The position numbers and the translations under genes were made by a program. Shown one piece after another: positions 53,131-64,000 of a stretch of 64,000 nt of DNA. The DNA is from Protula sp. h YS-2021. Taxonomy: Eukaryota; Annelida; Polychaeta; Sabellida; Serpulidae. The DNA lies in the NCBI GenBank assembly GCA_949752745.1, contig OX457029.1, forward strand, positions 40,199,500 through 40,263,499. Direction: 5' to 3'. Below the pieces are notes generated by a model. That model did not search any database and had not been told where the DNA came from. It was given only the letters and a program-made list of their open reading frames with translations. Position 1 is the stretch's first letter. Each line of letters opens with the position of its first letter.

Positions 53131-54980
53131 AATATCCCCAGCATACTATGGGTTACAAGGAGGGTGTTTGAGTTGCGCTGGGTGCGTTTTAGGAACTCTC
53201 CAGCGCACTTAACTTCATTTTTTGTTATTTGAAACTTTCTCCATCAGATCAACATTACACAGGCAAAATCAACATTAAATAGAAATAATAACAAAACGAT
53301 ATTAATGGCGTCATAGTGACGTCACAGCTGAAAAGTAGTTCAGCACATAATTCCTTGCGAAAAAGTAGTCCCATAACCCGTTTTACTCGGAGTCTGTAAG
53401 AAACTTCATGACGTCTTAAGAAGGGATAAAAAAATTATTAGCAAGATCATGATCCCGTAGTAAGCTATAAGTGAGCCAGGTCTTTTATTATTTTAACTCC
53501 ACCCGTTTCGGAGGAGTTGTAGGGAAACCGACAAAAAACGGCGCGAACAGGTACAAAAACAGGGAAAAGGGAATCTTTCAGTATTTCCATCATTTTAGCA
53601 ACGCCTTAGGACTCCATCTCAAGTGTGGAAAATGAATTTATTTTCCGGATATCTAGCAAAGTATCCCCTTTTGATAAAAAAGTTTACAAGTTGAAATAAT
53701 AAGTTTAAATAACAATAAAAAGAAATAATAAGTAGTGACGAATAGATCACCGAGTATTATGCCCTTAAAGTAAATCCAGAAAAACTGTGTGAAAGAAACA
53801 AAGTAACGCTTTACTTGGTCTGGAATTTCTGAAAGATTCGAACTGGATTCTATCACTCTCTGTGCATTCTGTCTTAGAACAGATCGTTTAGTTAATGGAA
53901 AATTTGAAAAGTGGTCGTTTTGGTCAATTGGGAAAATGGAAAGTGATCGTTTTGGTTAGGAGTTGGTGTACCGGATTCCAAAGTATTTTCTGCAGCACAT
54001 ACCCAGTCAGCCCAACGAGTGCCCCACATCCGTTTCTGATGGATTCTGTAAACAGAAATTGATTCTCTGCACTGCTTTTGAAACCAAATTTACTCGGACT
54101 AATTTTATAAAGTAAAGTAGTTTATTTCATTTTGTTATTTAAGCAGTGTATTCACAGAAGAACATTAGAACAGACGTCACCAATAAATTTCCTGTGAGCA
54201 GTTTCTTTTATTTATTTTCCGTTATTTTATTGCAGAATTCAAAATAGCAAAATAACGCGGAAGTGCCCACTCAAATTCGATAATGCAAAATATCCATTAC
54301 TAAAATAGGAATGTAAACACAACATCGATAGAAAATATATACATCTGTATTCAACCCCATAGATCGAGTTGAAACATCCTGAAATGCAACATAACGATAA
54401 CGAAAAAGCACAAAAATATTTATAATACATTTATTCAGCGTATAGCTATAAATGTAATCAAACATTCTTGCCTATGGCAACTTGAAACGATTAGAAAAGA
54501 TTTGTTTCACGAACAAAGTATCGATTTTCTAAGCAAAATAACAAGTAATTTTGTAATTTTCTATTTCTTGTTTAATTGTTATTGAAAAACCATGATCTCA
54601 ATTGATATGATTGTTATTTTCTGCTAAAAGTTTTATTTTTCTGCGTGTTTATTTTAAAATTTTGTCTCAAATTTACTTGCTATTTTCAGCACAAAAGATC
54701 TATAAACTGAAAACGTTCAGTCATTAAATTTTATTTATTTTATTCTTATTTTATTTAAGTTGTTCAGTCCTTATTCGGTTTAAAGTAAGGTTGCATGAAA
54801 ATAAATGTTCTTAAAATTGTATTTTGTAACTTTGTAACTTTTTATAACATGCTTCTTAATAATATTTATTGCATATTTGATTGTAGATGCAGGGAAACAA
54901 AATACAAAACTGTTTTGACATTTAACGCTTAAATTTAACATGTGTTTGCATTAAAATTGTTAGCAATATCACAAGCCGTT
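53131..54980. other. Upstream region of the ankyrin-cGLR gene, no gene seen
   Basis: AT-rich. A possible acceptor (ATTGTTAG/CAATATC at about 54963) lies just before the coding ATG, suggesting a 5' UTR intron. Promoter not identified. Confidence 0.4.
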
Positions 54981-54987
54981 GATAAAT

Positions 54988-57462
54988 ATGGAGGACGATA
55001 GAATTATAACAGATAGTGGTTCTGACGACACTACGTCACAGGATAGCGAACTAGAATGGATGGAAATTTATTCAAAGGTTTTTGAGAATATACCAGAAAA
55101 TAACGATGAAGATAAAAAACGAATTGAAGAGCTGAGATTTAAGTTAATGTTTTCTTTCATTAACTTGATGGACAATAAAAAGCCAAAATCGTTAATTGAC
55201 GCATTGAAGAAACGTGAGTTTGATTTGGCTGAGCAAATGATATCACAAGGAAAATGTGACGTAAATGAGCGTTTTGGGAACAGCGCTATGACTCCACTAA
55301 TAGTAAGCTGCTACTATGCTGACGAGCGCGATGGCGATTGCGACAAATATCTCCGGATTATAGAACTCTTATTAACAAGGGAAGAGTGTGATGTCAATCT
55401 GTGTACAGTGAATAATGGGTTGACTGCATTGATGTACGCCTGTGGTTGCGAAGCGCGATGTGCGGAGTTAATACTTGCGGATAACCGCTGTGACATCTGT
55501 TTACAGGACAATCAGGGGCTAACAGCACTACACATGTTGCTGCGTCGCACTGACAACATGCACGTAATTGATTCTATGGTAACATTATTTAGCAGACACA
55601 AAGACTTCGCTAGATGCGCATCACTTTTAAACAGTGACGGCTTCAGCGCATTAGATATGATCTTTTTACATAAAAAGTATTTCTCCCTTGAATTTAAAGC
55701 AAGTGATTTTGGCAAGCGTCTTTTAACTTCGTTACTTTCCTTCGAAGAGTTAGCAAGTGCATCGAAGCGCACTGTGGCCTTGGCCTTGAAGTTTGCTGAT
55801 AGGGAGACATCCGACGAAGTGGTGAGTGCATGTGCCAATGTTGACAGTTCATTGCCAGACGGTGAAACAGCCCTCCACTGTGCCGTGCAAGTTAAATCTG
55901 CTTATAAAATGCTGCTGATTCTGAAGAAATCCTTGTCCCTTAAAACAGTTTTGCAAGCAAAGTGGAGAGATCTTTCTCCATTTGAATTAGCATTAGCAAT
56001 TCGGTGTGATGGGACAATATTAAATGTTTTTACCCAGTACATGCCCTGGTCTACAATAGACTCATGTGTTAGAAAGTGCATGCCAGCAGGCTTGGAATTC
56101 GAAAGTTATGTTCTGCAGCTTGGTGTTGAGACATGGGCAAGACATTTAATTGGCCAGGCCAATGAAACTCTGTCTGCAAAGGACGTTTGCTCTGTTGCAG
56201 TACCCAGTGACAATTTTCTGCTCACCAAATCTGCCATTAACACAAAAGTATTAAAAACGGATATTTTACGAAGTGACAATATGAGTAATTATAAGTTAAT
56301 AAAACATTGCCTTCAGTTTCAAAGGTTATTTGCGTCTGATTTTGAAAATGTATGTTATTTTACTATGAAATTTGTTAACATTATTGCAAGTGAAATTGCT
56401 AAAAGTGCGCGGTATGGTTTCCTTAATTTTACTGCAGAACTTGCCGGAAGCATGAAAGAGTGCACTAAATGTTACTTCCCCGACGAAGTCGACGTCATAT
56501 GTCGCTTTACAAAAACTGGTGACTTAGACCCAGCCTATGATACAGACAGTCACACGGCAACGTTTACAGTACAGGAGGGCTCTGACTGGGCAATATTATG
56601 CAATCCTCCTGGCAAGCTTAATGTGCGCATGGTTGCTCAAACGTTCTACAAAGCTTTAGATTCAATAATTCAAACTGGTTTCCTGCCACCGTTAGAGAAT
56701 GAGGAATCAAGTATGCAGTTTGGTAGTTATTCTCTCCACTACGAAGACAAGATATCGCGTCTGGTCTTTTACTATAACTCTCCCCGCTTCAACAATCTTT
56801 GCGTGTCGGTGGATCTTGTTCCCGTCTTTGTTTGCAAAAGTTTTACACCTACAACGGCACTTCCGATGAACATTTCGCATGATGAGTATTACGCTCTGGC
56901 TAAAACTGTCCGCCACGACTATCCACCAAGGACAGAATTTCCAGTCTCTTATTCCACAGCCGAACATCTATTAATGGCAAATCTCAGTGCGTATGCGCGG
57001 AATGGATATATTACAGCCAAGGCAATGCGTTTGGCATCAATATGTTGGGAGCACAGCAGAGAACGGCTGGAAGTTGTGGAACCTGTCGATATAGAAAAAT
57101 ACATAACTTCATACATTTTAAAAACATGTCTATACAATTTGCTGGAGAAAATTAAAAAAAGGAAACAAACAATTAAAAACTGCAGGTATGCGTGGGCAGA
57201 TGCAATTTATGGCGAACTGCAAATGTCTCTTGAGGCAAACCTTATTCGAACCTGGTATGATGACAACCATGCGTTACTCTTCTGCATAGGCCACGCAAAT
57301 GAGTACAGCTGTTGTCAGCAGCGTAAATTCATGCTTGTAGTTACAATGGCAATCAGGACGTGGTTGTCAACCAAACTTTGGAAACTGAACGTAAGTGAGG
57401 AAAAAGTCCAGCGGTACAAAGATAACATCTCCTTAATAACGAGAATGCTTGATTTGGTATAG
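54988..57462 (+). CDS. Ankyrin-repeat plus Mab-21/cGAS-like receptor (cGLR) nucleotidyltransferase
   Basis: An 824-residue single coding exon. I start at ATG 54988 (MEDDRIITDSG); the longer ORF to 54979 uses TTG. An acidic N-tail is followed by ankyrin-type repeats from about residue 67 to 187 (TPLIVSCYYA, NNGLTALMYACGC, NQGLTALHMLLRR) and again at about 290-350 (DGETALHCAVQ). The C-terminal half is a Mab-21 domain. Gly487-Ser488 in LAGSMKECTK is the NTase GS motif. Glu500-Val-Asp502 (DEVDVICRF) is the metal-binding ExD, 13 residues after the Gly as in cGAS. Asp609 in VSVDLVPVF is the third acid. The C-lobe has YITSYILKTCLYNLLEKIKK. In cGLRs such residues support cyclic or linear oligonucleotide second-messenger synthesis after RNA/DNA sensing. 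Ligand and product are unknown; cytoplasmic, with no signal peptide or membrane segment. Confidence 0.87.
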   Translation: MEDDRIITDSGSDDTTSQDSELEWMEIYSKVFENIPENNDEDKKRIEELRFKLMFSFINLMDNKKPKSLIDALKKREFDLAEQMISQGKCDVNERFGNSAMTPLIVSCYYADERDGDCDKYLRIIELLLTREECDVNLCTVNNGLTALMYACGCEARCAELILADNRCDICLQDNQGLTALHMLLRRTDNMHVIDSMVTLFSRHKDFARCASLLNSDGFSALDMIFLHKKYFSLEFKASDFGKRLLTSLLSFEELASASKRTVALALKFADRETSDEVVSACANVDSSLPDGETALHCAVQVKSAYKMLLILKKSLSLKTVLQAKWRDLSPFELALAIRCDGTILNVFTQYMPWSTIDSCVRKCMPAGLEFESYVLQLGVETWARHLIGQANETLSAKDVCSVAVPSDNFLLTKSAINTKVLKTDILRSDNMSNYKLIKHCLQFQRLFASDFENVCYFTMKFVNIIASEIAKSARYGFLNFTAELAGSMKECTKCYFPDEVDVICRFTKTGDLDPAYDTDSHTATFTVQEGSDWAILCNPPGKLNVRMVAQTFYKALDSIIQTGFLPPLENEESSMQFGSYSLHYEDKISRLVFYYNSPRFNNLCVSVDLVPVFVCKSFTPTTALPMNISHDEYYALAKTVRHDYPPRTEFPVSYSTAEHLLMANLSAYARNGYITAKAMRLASICWEHSRERLEVVEPVDIEKYITSYILKTCLYNLLEKIKKRKQTIKNCRYAWADAIYGELQMSLEANLIRTWYDDNHALLFCIGHANEYSCCQQRKFMLVVTMAIRTWLSTKLWKLNVSEEKVQRYKDNISLITRMLDLV

Positions 57463-58610
57463 ATAAACATGATTATGTACAGACTTTTCGCATCTTTTGT
57501 AATGACTGGCTCTATGCATTTGTCTGATAATTGTGCATAAACATTGATTCGTGTTACTGTGACAAGTAATCAGTGATGATGTATTTGAGTGATGTACAAT
57601 ATAATTCGCTGAACTGTTTCCTTCTCTTTCACAATGCATAAGAGCCAGATTTTTCAGAAAATACTGTGCTACAAAACATAGTTTAAGAGTTCCACTTCTT
57701 TTTACCTTTGACATGAAATTAATCGTTGAAAGTTGTTTTTTAAGACCTTACAAAATTACCTTTGCTTTATTACAATTACAACCAATTTCTATATTCAGAA
57801 CTACAGGGAATGAAAATAGCGTCATGGCGTCATCAATTTTAATTTTCATCAATTCAACAAAATATTAAAGCTAGGTTTTGTTTTAAGTTTTTTTCGTGTT
57901 CTTGTTTGCCACCTTATTTAGTTCTTTTTCATTGTGAGTAAATGATAAATTAAAACGCCAAATGTATTAAGAAAATGTTTTCAACAACATCCAATTATGA
58001 AGGAGCAAATGATCACAGGACATTGCGTGGCGCGAGGGCACATAGTGAGCTAAGTATGCTTAAAGATAAGGAAAGAGCAGTAGAAAACTTAAGTTTGTAC
58101 TGAACTTTCCAATCCTATTCGTTTTTTTTCACCAGGTAGTCAATGCAACTGTGGCTGAAGAAGCTGGATGTTGTCTTATAATTCAAGATTACACGTAAAT
58201 TATTAAGTCGGTAAAGGTGACATGCAGAAATATTTAACACAGACAACTTGATACGTTGCACAAGCATGCATAAATAACCTTGCAGATCGAAACTCGATTT
58301 TTTCTCTATCTTTTTAACTCAACGCAAAACCTTTATATGTTAAATCAATAAAAGATACAAATCTGGAGTCTGACACAGCCAAATCACTGGTGTTCATGAA
58401 CAGTTACTGTGGATGTACTGACTCTAAAAGGACTATTAGTGTCATTTTGTATAAACCAATAGGATATCATTTTTATATTTTTCTTTTCAGGTTTTCATGT
58501 TTAAATAAGTAGATAATTTCTGGGGATAGCAAACTATAGTCTTAGTTTTCACCACTCTCATGTTTATCTATTCTAGCTAAATCCATCTTGGTATAGTTTA
58601 CACATGAAGT
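57463..58610. other. 3' flank of the ankyrin-cGLR gene, no other gene
   Basis: AT-rich. ATTAAA at about 57865 could serve as poly(A) signal. No ORF of interest. Confidence 0.4.
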
Positions 58611-58611
58611 A

Positions 58612-58690
58612 GTAGAAGAAGAAGAAGAAGAAAAAGAAGAAGAAGAAGAAGAAGAAGAAGAAGAAGAAGAAGAAGAGAAGGAAGAAGAAA
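58612..58690. repeat. (GAA)n microsatellite
   Basis: About 25 GAA units with two interruptions (AAAAAG and GAGAAGG). Confidence 0.95.
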
Positions 58691-61380
58691 AGATTAAACA
58701 ACCAACATAAAATGTTCGCTTAACGGAAATACCACAATTTGATATTACTGAAATATTATACTTCGCTTTATCTGCTATAGTAACGAGTTATTTTGAATAA
58801 ACAACTCTCTGACAATAGGCAGTGAGTCTCAAAGGTATTTCTTACTCCTACAGAAACTGATACATTTGAACGGCAAAGTGAACACACTTGTGATATTTGA
58901 TTGACATTGATTTTCACGTTTTTTATATACATTATGCTTATTAATCTACGGCAAAAGCAATCGTTATTGTCTGACAAAATGTTTTTCATGGAAACGTAGC
59001 TGAGCGTCAATGGCGCCTGTAATAAAATAGTGTTCCGTCAAATAAATATACTATATTGACGGAATAGTGTCGAACAGTTGTTACAAGATTGATTTTGAAA
59101 CTAGAGTATAGACTTTTGCGTCTGCTTTAAGACGAACGTTCAGTTTATAGCTATCGATCACTATATTACATTTCTTGTCTAGAATGGCACTTTTGCTTTT
59201 GCTGTAACAGTACATTGTCTGTCTCTTTAGAAAGGAGTTGGAAAGCAAACCCTACATGATTGTCCTACACAAGGCAAGAAAGAACTGTTTGATAACTGAA
59301 GCATCCCTTATTATATGGCGTATTACACCTATATTTGGACCGTATCACATGAAGCTGACGATTAAGTAGTGTTATCTAAATGAACACTATACAGGTGCTA
59401 AGTTCCGAGAACATATGGCATAGCTTTTGAACACAGTAGTTTTTAAATGTGTATTGTTTTGGCTTTTCATAATGCTTGGATGGTTTATAAACCTTGACTG
59501 TTATTTTGTATCTTTAAAACGACAGTTTCTCCTCGCTTGTCATGTCACGTGACAAGCAGATTCCTAGGAGATAGACAGCCTAGCTAATTTTTCTGTAAAT
59601 GCTGCTTATGCTGCAAAATAATAATTACCCTTAAAATATTATTTCCAAGCAATTTTGCTGGTGTCAATGCTATGCTTTTAAACTGGGTAAGTTTCTTAAG
59701 TAGTAATTTTTAGGGATTGCTACGATTTGAACATAATCTTTTCGAATACAATAGACTTTATGGTTCTCAAAGTAGGTAGGAAGATGGTCGATCCATGTGA
59801 AATATTTAACTGCTAATATTTTGTCAATCTTGCCCACTTGCTTTGAACTTTGGGGGAATCACTCCATTACATCTTAGACAAAGCTTTTATGTAACATTCA
59901 GTGCGCGAAATGTTTTGTTATTTTTCAAATTTTCACAAACCCAAATTCTTGCCAAAAAATGAAAAATATAAATATTTAAAAAATAAGAAATCTACTCAAC
60001 ATTCTGCATTTAAGAACACTGCTCTATTCGAGTGATAGCTTTACGGCATGCTCAGTATGATCTAAGTGTCCTTAACCAACGCCTTCCACAACCAGTGATA
60101 CAGGTGCCTCAGTGTGCAATAATATTAGGTTTGGGGGTTCGTGCGATAACTAATTTCGCTTGCATAAAAGTTATTCTCCCCACAATTCATGATTTGTCCT
60201 GGTTTTATCTTCAGTAGAATATTCGAACTGTTGCATATCTGACTCATTTTATGAACTTCAGTTTCACTCTTCTGTCAAATGCAGTTTAAAGAAACTCATT
60301 GCCACTACTTGCCTTCACTGATGACCTTTGTTAGGTTTTGTTCCGACACCTGGTAACTATCCCTTTTATGTAATCTGTTTTTCTCTTATTTATCTCACTT
60401 TTGCTGTTGACTTTAATATCAAAGAACCTAATTATGCTAAAGTTATTCGCCAAACGAAGTGTAAAACAAATGTGACAGGCATTCAAAGAACGTAATAGTT
60501 TAGTTCAAGCTATTTATAAAACTGAATTAAAGAAATTAACGTCTCACATTTTCTTTTGCGTAAAAAAAGCATTGCGGTTTATTGGACAAGTTACAGGTTA
60601 CACTAACTGACATACAAAGTTAATTAATGTTAAGTTACCTCCAAAAAACATGAAACGATTTTCATGCTAGGACAAAAAGACACAGGCTTCAGATTAATAG
60701 AATTAATATGGATTAATAGAACCAACCATCATAAGCGCAGCCCTTATGTAGGTATTTCTTAGACCTTGGCATTTTTACCGGATTATAGTACCGTATTTAT
60801 AGATGAGACGGAAGGAGGTCAGCACATAAAGGGCAAGACAATTTGAATAATTCCTTTGTATTCACATCATAATGTAATATAAGATTATAATCTAATCAAG
60901 ATTTCAGCGCAACGGAAGTTGACACAATTTTTTTAGTTTTCTTAAGGAAGGCGACATTGTACGTCATATCAATCACTCACAGATTTACACCAAACACCTT
61001 TCAGCAACCGTTCGCAGACACACAGTTTACATATCGCTATGTCGCAGCACCCACATAATAATGCAATTATTTTAACTAATGTTTATAAATTCAATTGCAT
61101 CTACGATGTAGTAAACATTTGGAAAAAAAGAAATAGACATGGAATAGAATAAGTGCGCTGAAGTATCATAGGGTTTTTCGGAACGAACATATGGTTTGAC
61201 TAATGCATTAAAAAGAAAGACAGCAAGCTCCGTTTTTTAATTTTTTAATTTTTTTTTATTATCCATGATGGACCAAGATCCCCATTTCCTATGGTATTTA
61301 TCATCGTCTAAGGTAATCTTGTCTACTTCAATATACATGCTTACTTGAAGCATGAAGAACGAATGACTGAAGGCTAAATT
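58691..61380. other. Intergenic, no gene seen
   Basis: AT-rich. A hairpin, TTCCGTCAA...TTGACGGAA with an 18-base loop, lies at about 59033-59068. ORFs are under 65 codons and show no domain. Confidence 0.4.
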
Positions 61381-61389
61381 GCGGAATCG

Positions 61390-62970
61390 GGTATCCCATA
61401 TTCAATATTTTAGAATAAGAAAGATAAGGTTGTGACAAGACCCTAACAGAAACGCAGCAGCGATAAAGCTTTTAAGACCAAGAAGTTGCCATGCTTTTCG
61501 TATTATTGCCACTGTTTTAGGACAATTTATGAATAGGTGGAAATTATCTGCTACTGAATTACATTCAGTGCAATTTTTGTCTGATTTAATTCCCAATTTT
61601 CAAGATTTCTGTTACTGGCTACTATCGTTTAATATCTTGAACTGGAAGGAAAGTAGTTTGTTATGGCGACATGAATCTCTTGAAATTTTGATACTTTTAT
61701 TTACAAACGTAAGGTCTATCCCCTTGTCCTTGCACGCTTTTAAGCTAGTAGGGGGTTGACTTATTTGTTTCACTAGTTCTTTATAAAAAATCCCTTGACC
61801 TACAATTTGTTACATTTAAACGCTGATCACTTCTAGTTGAAAATATGAAACTTCCTAAAGAACAGGTTTGGGTAAAATGTGTTGTTTAATTGCTTTTTTA
61901 ACTTTGATGTTATTAACTTTGATGTTATATTTCCGGGTTAGTTCATCGAATGATAGCCATCTGTTACTTTTATTCTTTAGATCTGGTATAAAACAATTCC
62001 GTTATGGAACCAGTTTTTAGAAAAGATTGGTTTATGGTCTAAAATATCTTGACAAAAGGGTGGCATGTAAGGGAGTTTTTTTTCACGTCAAAGTTGCAAT
62101 GGATTAACAGATTTAGGCCACCAACCTGAGTAATAATTAACTACTTTTTTGTTGCATTAATTTTGTTAACCAAGCAAGTTTGAGAGCCATATTTTGTGAT
62201 TGAATGTCAATTGCTTTTAGTCCACCTTCATCATAGTTCCTTATTACAGTGGTTTTGTTCAACTTTTAATGCAGAGTAACCCTATAAAAAAAATGGGGTT
62301 TCCTTTTGGGCTTGTTTTATGAAGTCACATCTGGTGTTAGAAAGGGAGTAAATCAAGTTAGATATTCCAAGTGAATTTTTCCTAAGAGGATGAGTCCTCT
62401 ACAAGACCTAAATAGGTACTTTTCTCTCATTTTGCGATCTTATCGATGACATTCTTTTTGTTGCATATTTTAAGATCATATATATCCAAGAGAGATTCCA
62501 AGAATGTTGAAACAGTTTCGGCACACTTCTAAATCATAAACGATTTTTTCTTTTTTCAAGGCACAAGCCATATAAGTTAAGTTTTATCTTTGTTGATTTT
62601 AAGGCCTGATTGGCTTGAGGAGTTCTCAATTCAAGAATTGATTCAACACTACCCAAAATACCTGTTGTGTCGTCAGCAAATTGAGTTGACTTAAATTCAC
62701 TTTTTCCGACCTTCAAGCCTATTTTTGGTAGTTGTCTCTTGTCATTTGGACCATGAACACGACAAAGAGTATACAGGCAAAGACCACAACCTTGTTTCAC
62801 ACCCCTTTGTGATTCGAACCACCCGGCGATATAGCCAATATTCATTACTGTGCTAGAAATATCTGTGTGGCATAGCTTAATCCAAGATATGAGTTTCGGT
62901 CCAAAATTAATTTTTTCAAAAAAAAAATCCGACATAAAGTACCATTCCAAACTGTAACACAAATGCTATT
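61390..62970 (-). mobile_element. Decayed L1-like LINE fragment
   Basis: On the - strand, 62962-62534 carries RT pieces (FGPKLISWIKLCHTDISSTV, RGVKQGCGLCLYTL, and FADDT with the two catalytic Asp). The 3' end at 61596-61402 carries the C-terminal Cys motif (NCTECNSVADNFHLFINCPK). The region between is full of stops and frame changes. It is related to, but clearly not the same copy or subfamily as, the L1-like element at 12490-14770. Confidence 0.72.
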
Positions 62971-64000
62971 TGAAAAAAATATTATCTTGCTTGTCATTTT
63001 AAAAAATCAATTTTACAAATTTGATTTCTGCAACAAATACCCAAATACCAAAAAAGTTTACATGATACAAATCAGGAACTTTTTACTTTGCATTGATTAA
63101 TCTGAAGCATTTATGAGTTATATATAGACAACATTCAAAACATTTACAAGTATTTCTTGCCATTTAAGAGTTTCTTATTCCATTGAATCAGAGCAACGTT
63201 TGCAATGTATATGTATTTTAGTAATTATATTTCATTTGTTATTTCTCAACAGTATTATTTCTCAACAGTATAACTATATGCACTAAATTTCATTACCATT
63301 CAAATATTGATGGCAGAAATCTGTTTGAAGCTAAAAGACATTAAATTCATTATAAAAATTGGGAGGAGCTAAATCAAAGCAAACAAAATGGAAAAAATTA
63401 GAGATGTAAGAAATTCTATTTTATATGTCAAAAATTTAAAAAAAAAACAATAAAAGTGAAAATGGCCTGCAACACCTAACAAACAACTAGAATGTAAAAA
63501 TAAAATTAAGAATTATAAATAAAACCCATAATCAAAAGGCATTTTAATACTGAGACGAAAATTCCTATGCTTTCGAGCAGATTTTTTATTTTCTTATAAT
63601 CTCAGGTTTTGTTTCGATAATCTGATCAATTAGCATTTGGTCGCTATCAGACCATAACAACCTTCGTGGTTTACATAAAACACATAGTTCTGTGGCTGAA
63701 GATTTGGCACTGAATTTCTATGATTAAAAGCCAGTTGTGTATTAAAGCTATTGTCACTTTCTCATATGGTGTAATATATTAACATATACCTCCATAATGC
63801 TACAATTCGGAGAACACTTGTGCCATGGTTTGTTACAATTCCATTAATTCCCGGTTTTAAACAATTCAATGGCAAATGCATAAGACAAACATTTGTACGC
63901 TGTAGATCAACTTAAGTTAAGAAAATACAAGCAATGAAACTGGTTTTAGAGATTCGCCAAAATAAAATAAAATACTGGTTTCTAATAGGTTGATAAAAGG
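62971..64000. other. AT-rich sequence to the window end, no gene seen
   Basis: A 16-bp tandem repeat (ATTTCTCAACAGTATT) occurs at about 63240-63272. No coding or RNA gene signal recognised. Confidence 0.4.

Noticed and set aside
61529..61759. + strand ORF at the right-hand L1-like element
   Set aside because: It is the antisense of the L1 C-terminal Cys motif at 61402-61596.

Overview
The window is invertebrate nuclear DNA: AT-rich, with intron-split genes, consensus GT-AG junctions, microsatellites and nested retroelements. A DSL/EGF Notch ligand, a class A GPCR, a GT77-type glycosyltransferase, an ankyrin plus Mab-21 (cGAS-like) protein and DIRS, gypsy, CR1-like and L1-like elements together suggest a lophotrochozoan, most likely a mollusc and perhaps a bivalve. 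That placement is inference. Nothing looks bacterial, and I see no rRNA, tRNA or CRISPR array.

Layout. (1) 33-16546, + strand: the 3' nine exons of a Delta/Jagged-type Notch ligand (N-terminal C2-like tail, DSL, four EGF repeats, one transmembrane helix, cytoplasmic tail). The joined phases are consistent over 1,323 coding bases. Its first intron in the window holds a decayed DIRS-type tyrosine-recombinase retroelement. Its 8.3-kb intron holds a ~145-bp tandem repeat, an integrase-like pseudogene interrupted by a CR1-like LINE fragment, and an inverted-repeat element containing an L1-like LINE. (2) 16547-18539: repeats and palindromic motifs. (3) 18540-20156, - strand: GT77-type glycosyltransferase. 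(4) 20.2-29.3 kb: mostly non-coding, with several MITE-like inverted repeats. (5) 29353-32126, - strand: a three-exon class A GPCR with an in-frame TAG where TM4 normally carries its conserved Trp. (6) 32.1-35.2 kb: non-coding, with large AT and GT microsatellites.

(7) 35224-51265: a 16-kb composite Ty3/gypsy element with two ~324-bp LTRs and a 4-bp ATAT target duplication. Its gag-pol is broken. A CR1-like LINE is nested in it, and it also contains a decayed C2H2 zinc-finger ORF behind a TATA box. (8) 51.3-54.9 kb: non-coding repeats. (9) 54988-57462, + strand: one long coding exon for an ankyrin-repeat plus Mab-21/cGLR nucleotidyltransferase that keeps its GS motif and three acidic catalytic residues. 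(10) 57.5-64.0 kb: non-coding, with a GAA microsatellite and a decayed L1-like LINE on the - strand.

The host genes do not form an operon or pathway. The most biologically interesting gene is the ankyrin-cGLR, a candidate innate immune sensor. The most unusual structures are the GPCR nonsense codon, the composite gypsy element with its extra zinc-finger ORF, and several inverted-repeat elements whose ends are built from short iterated phrases.
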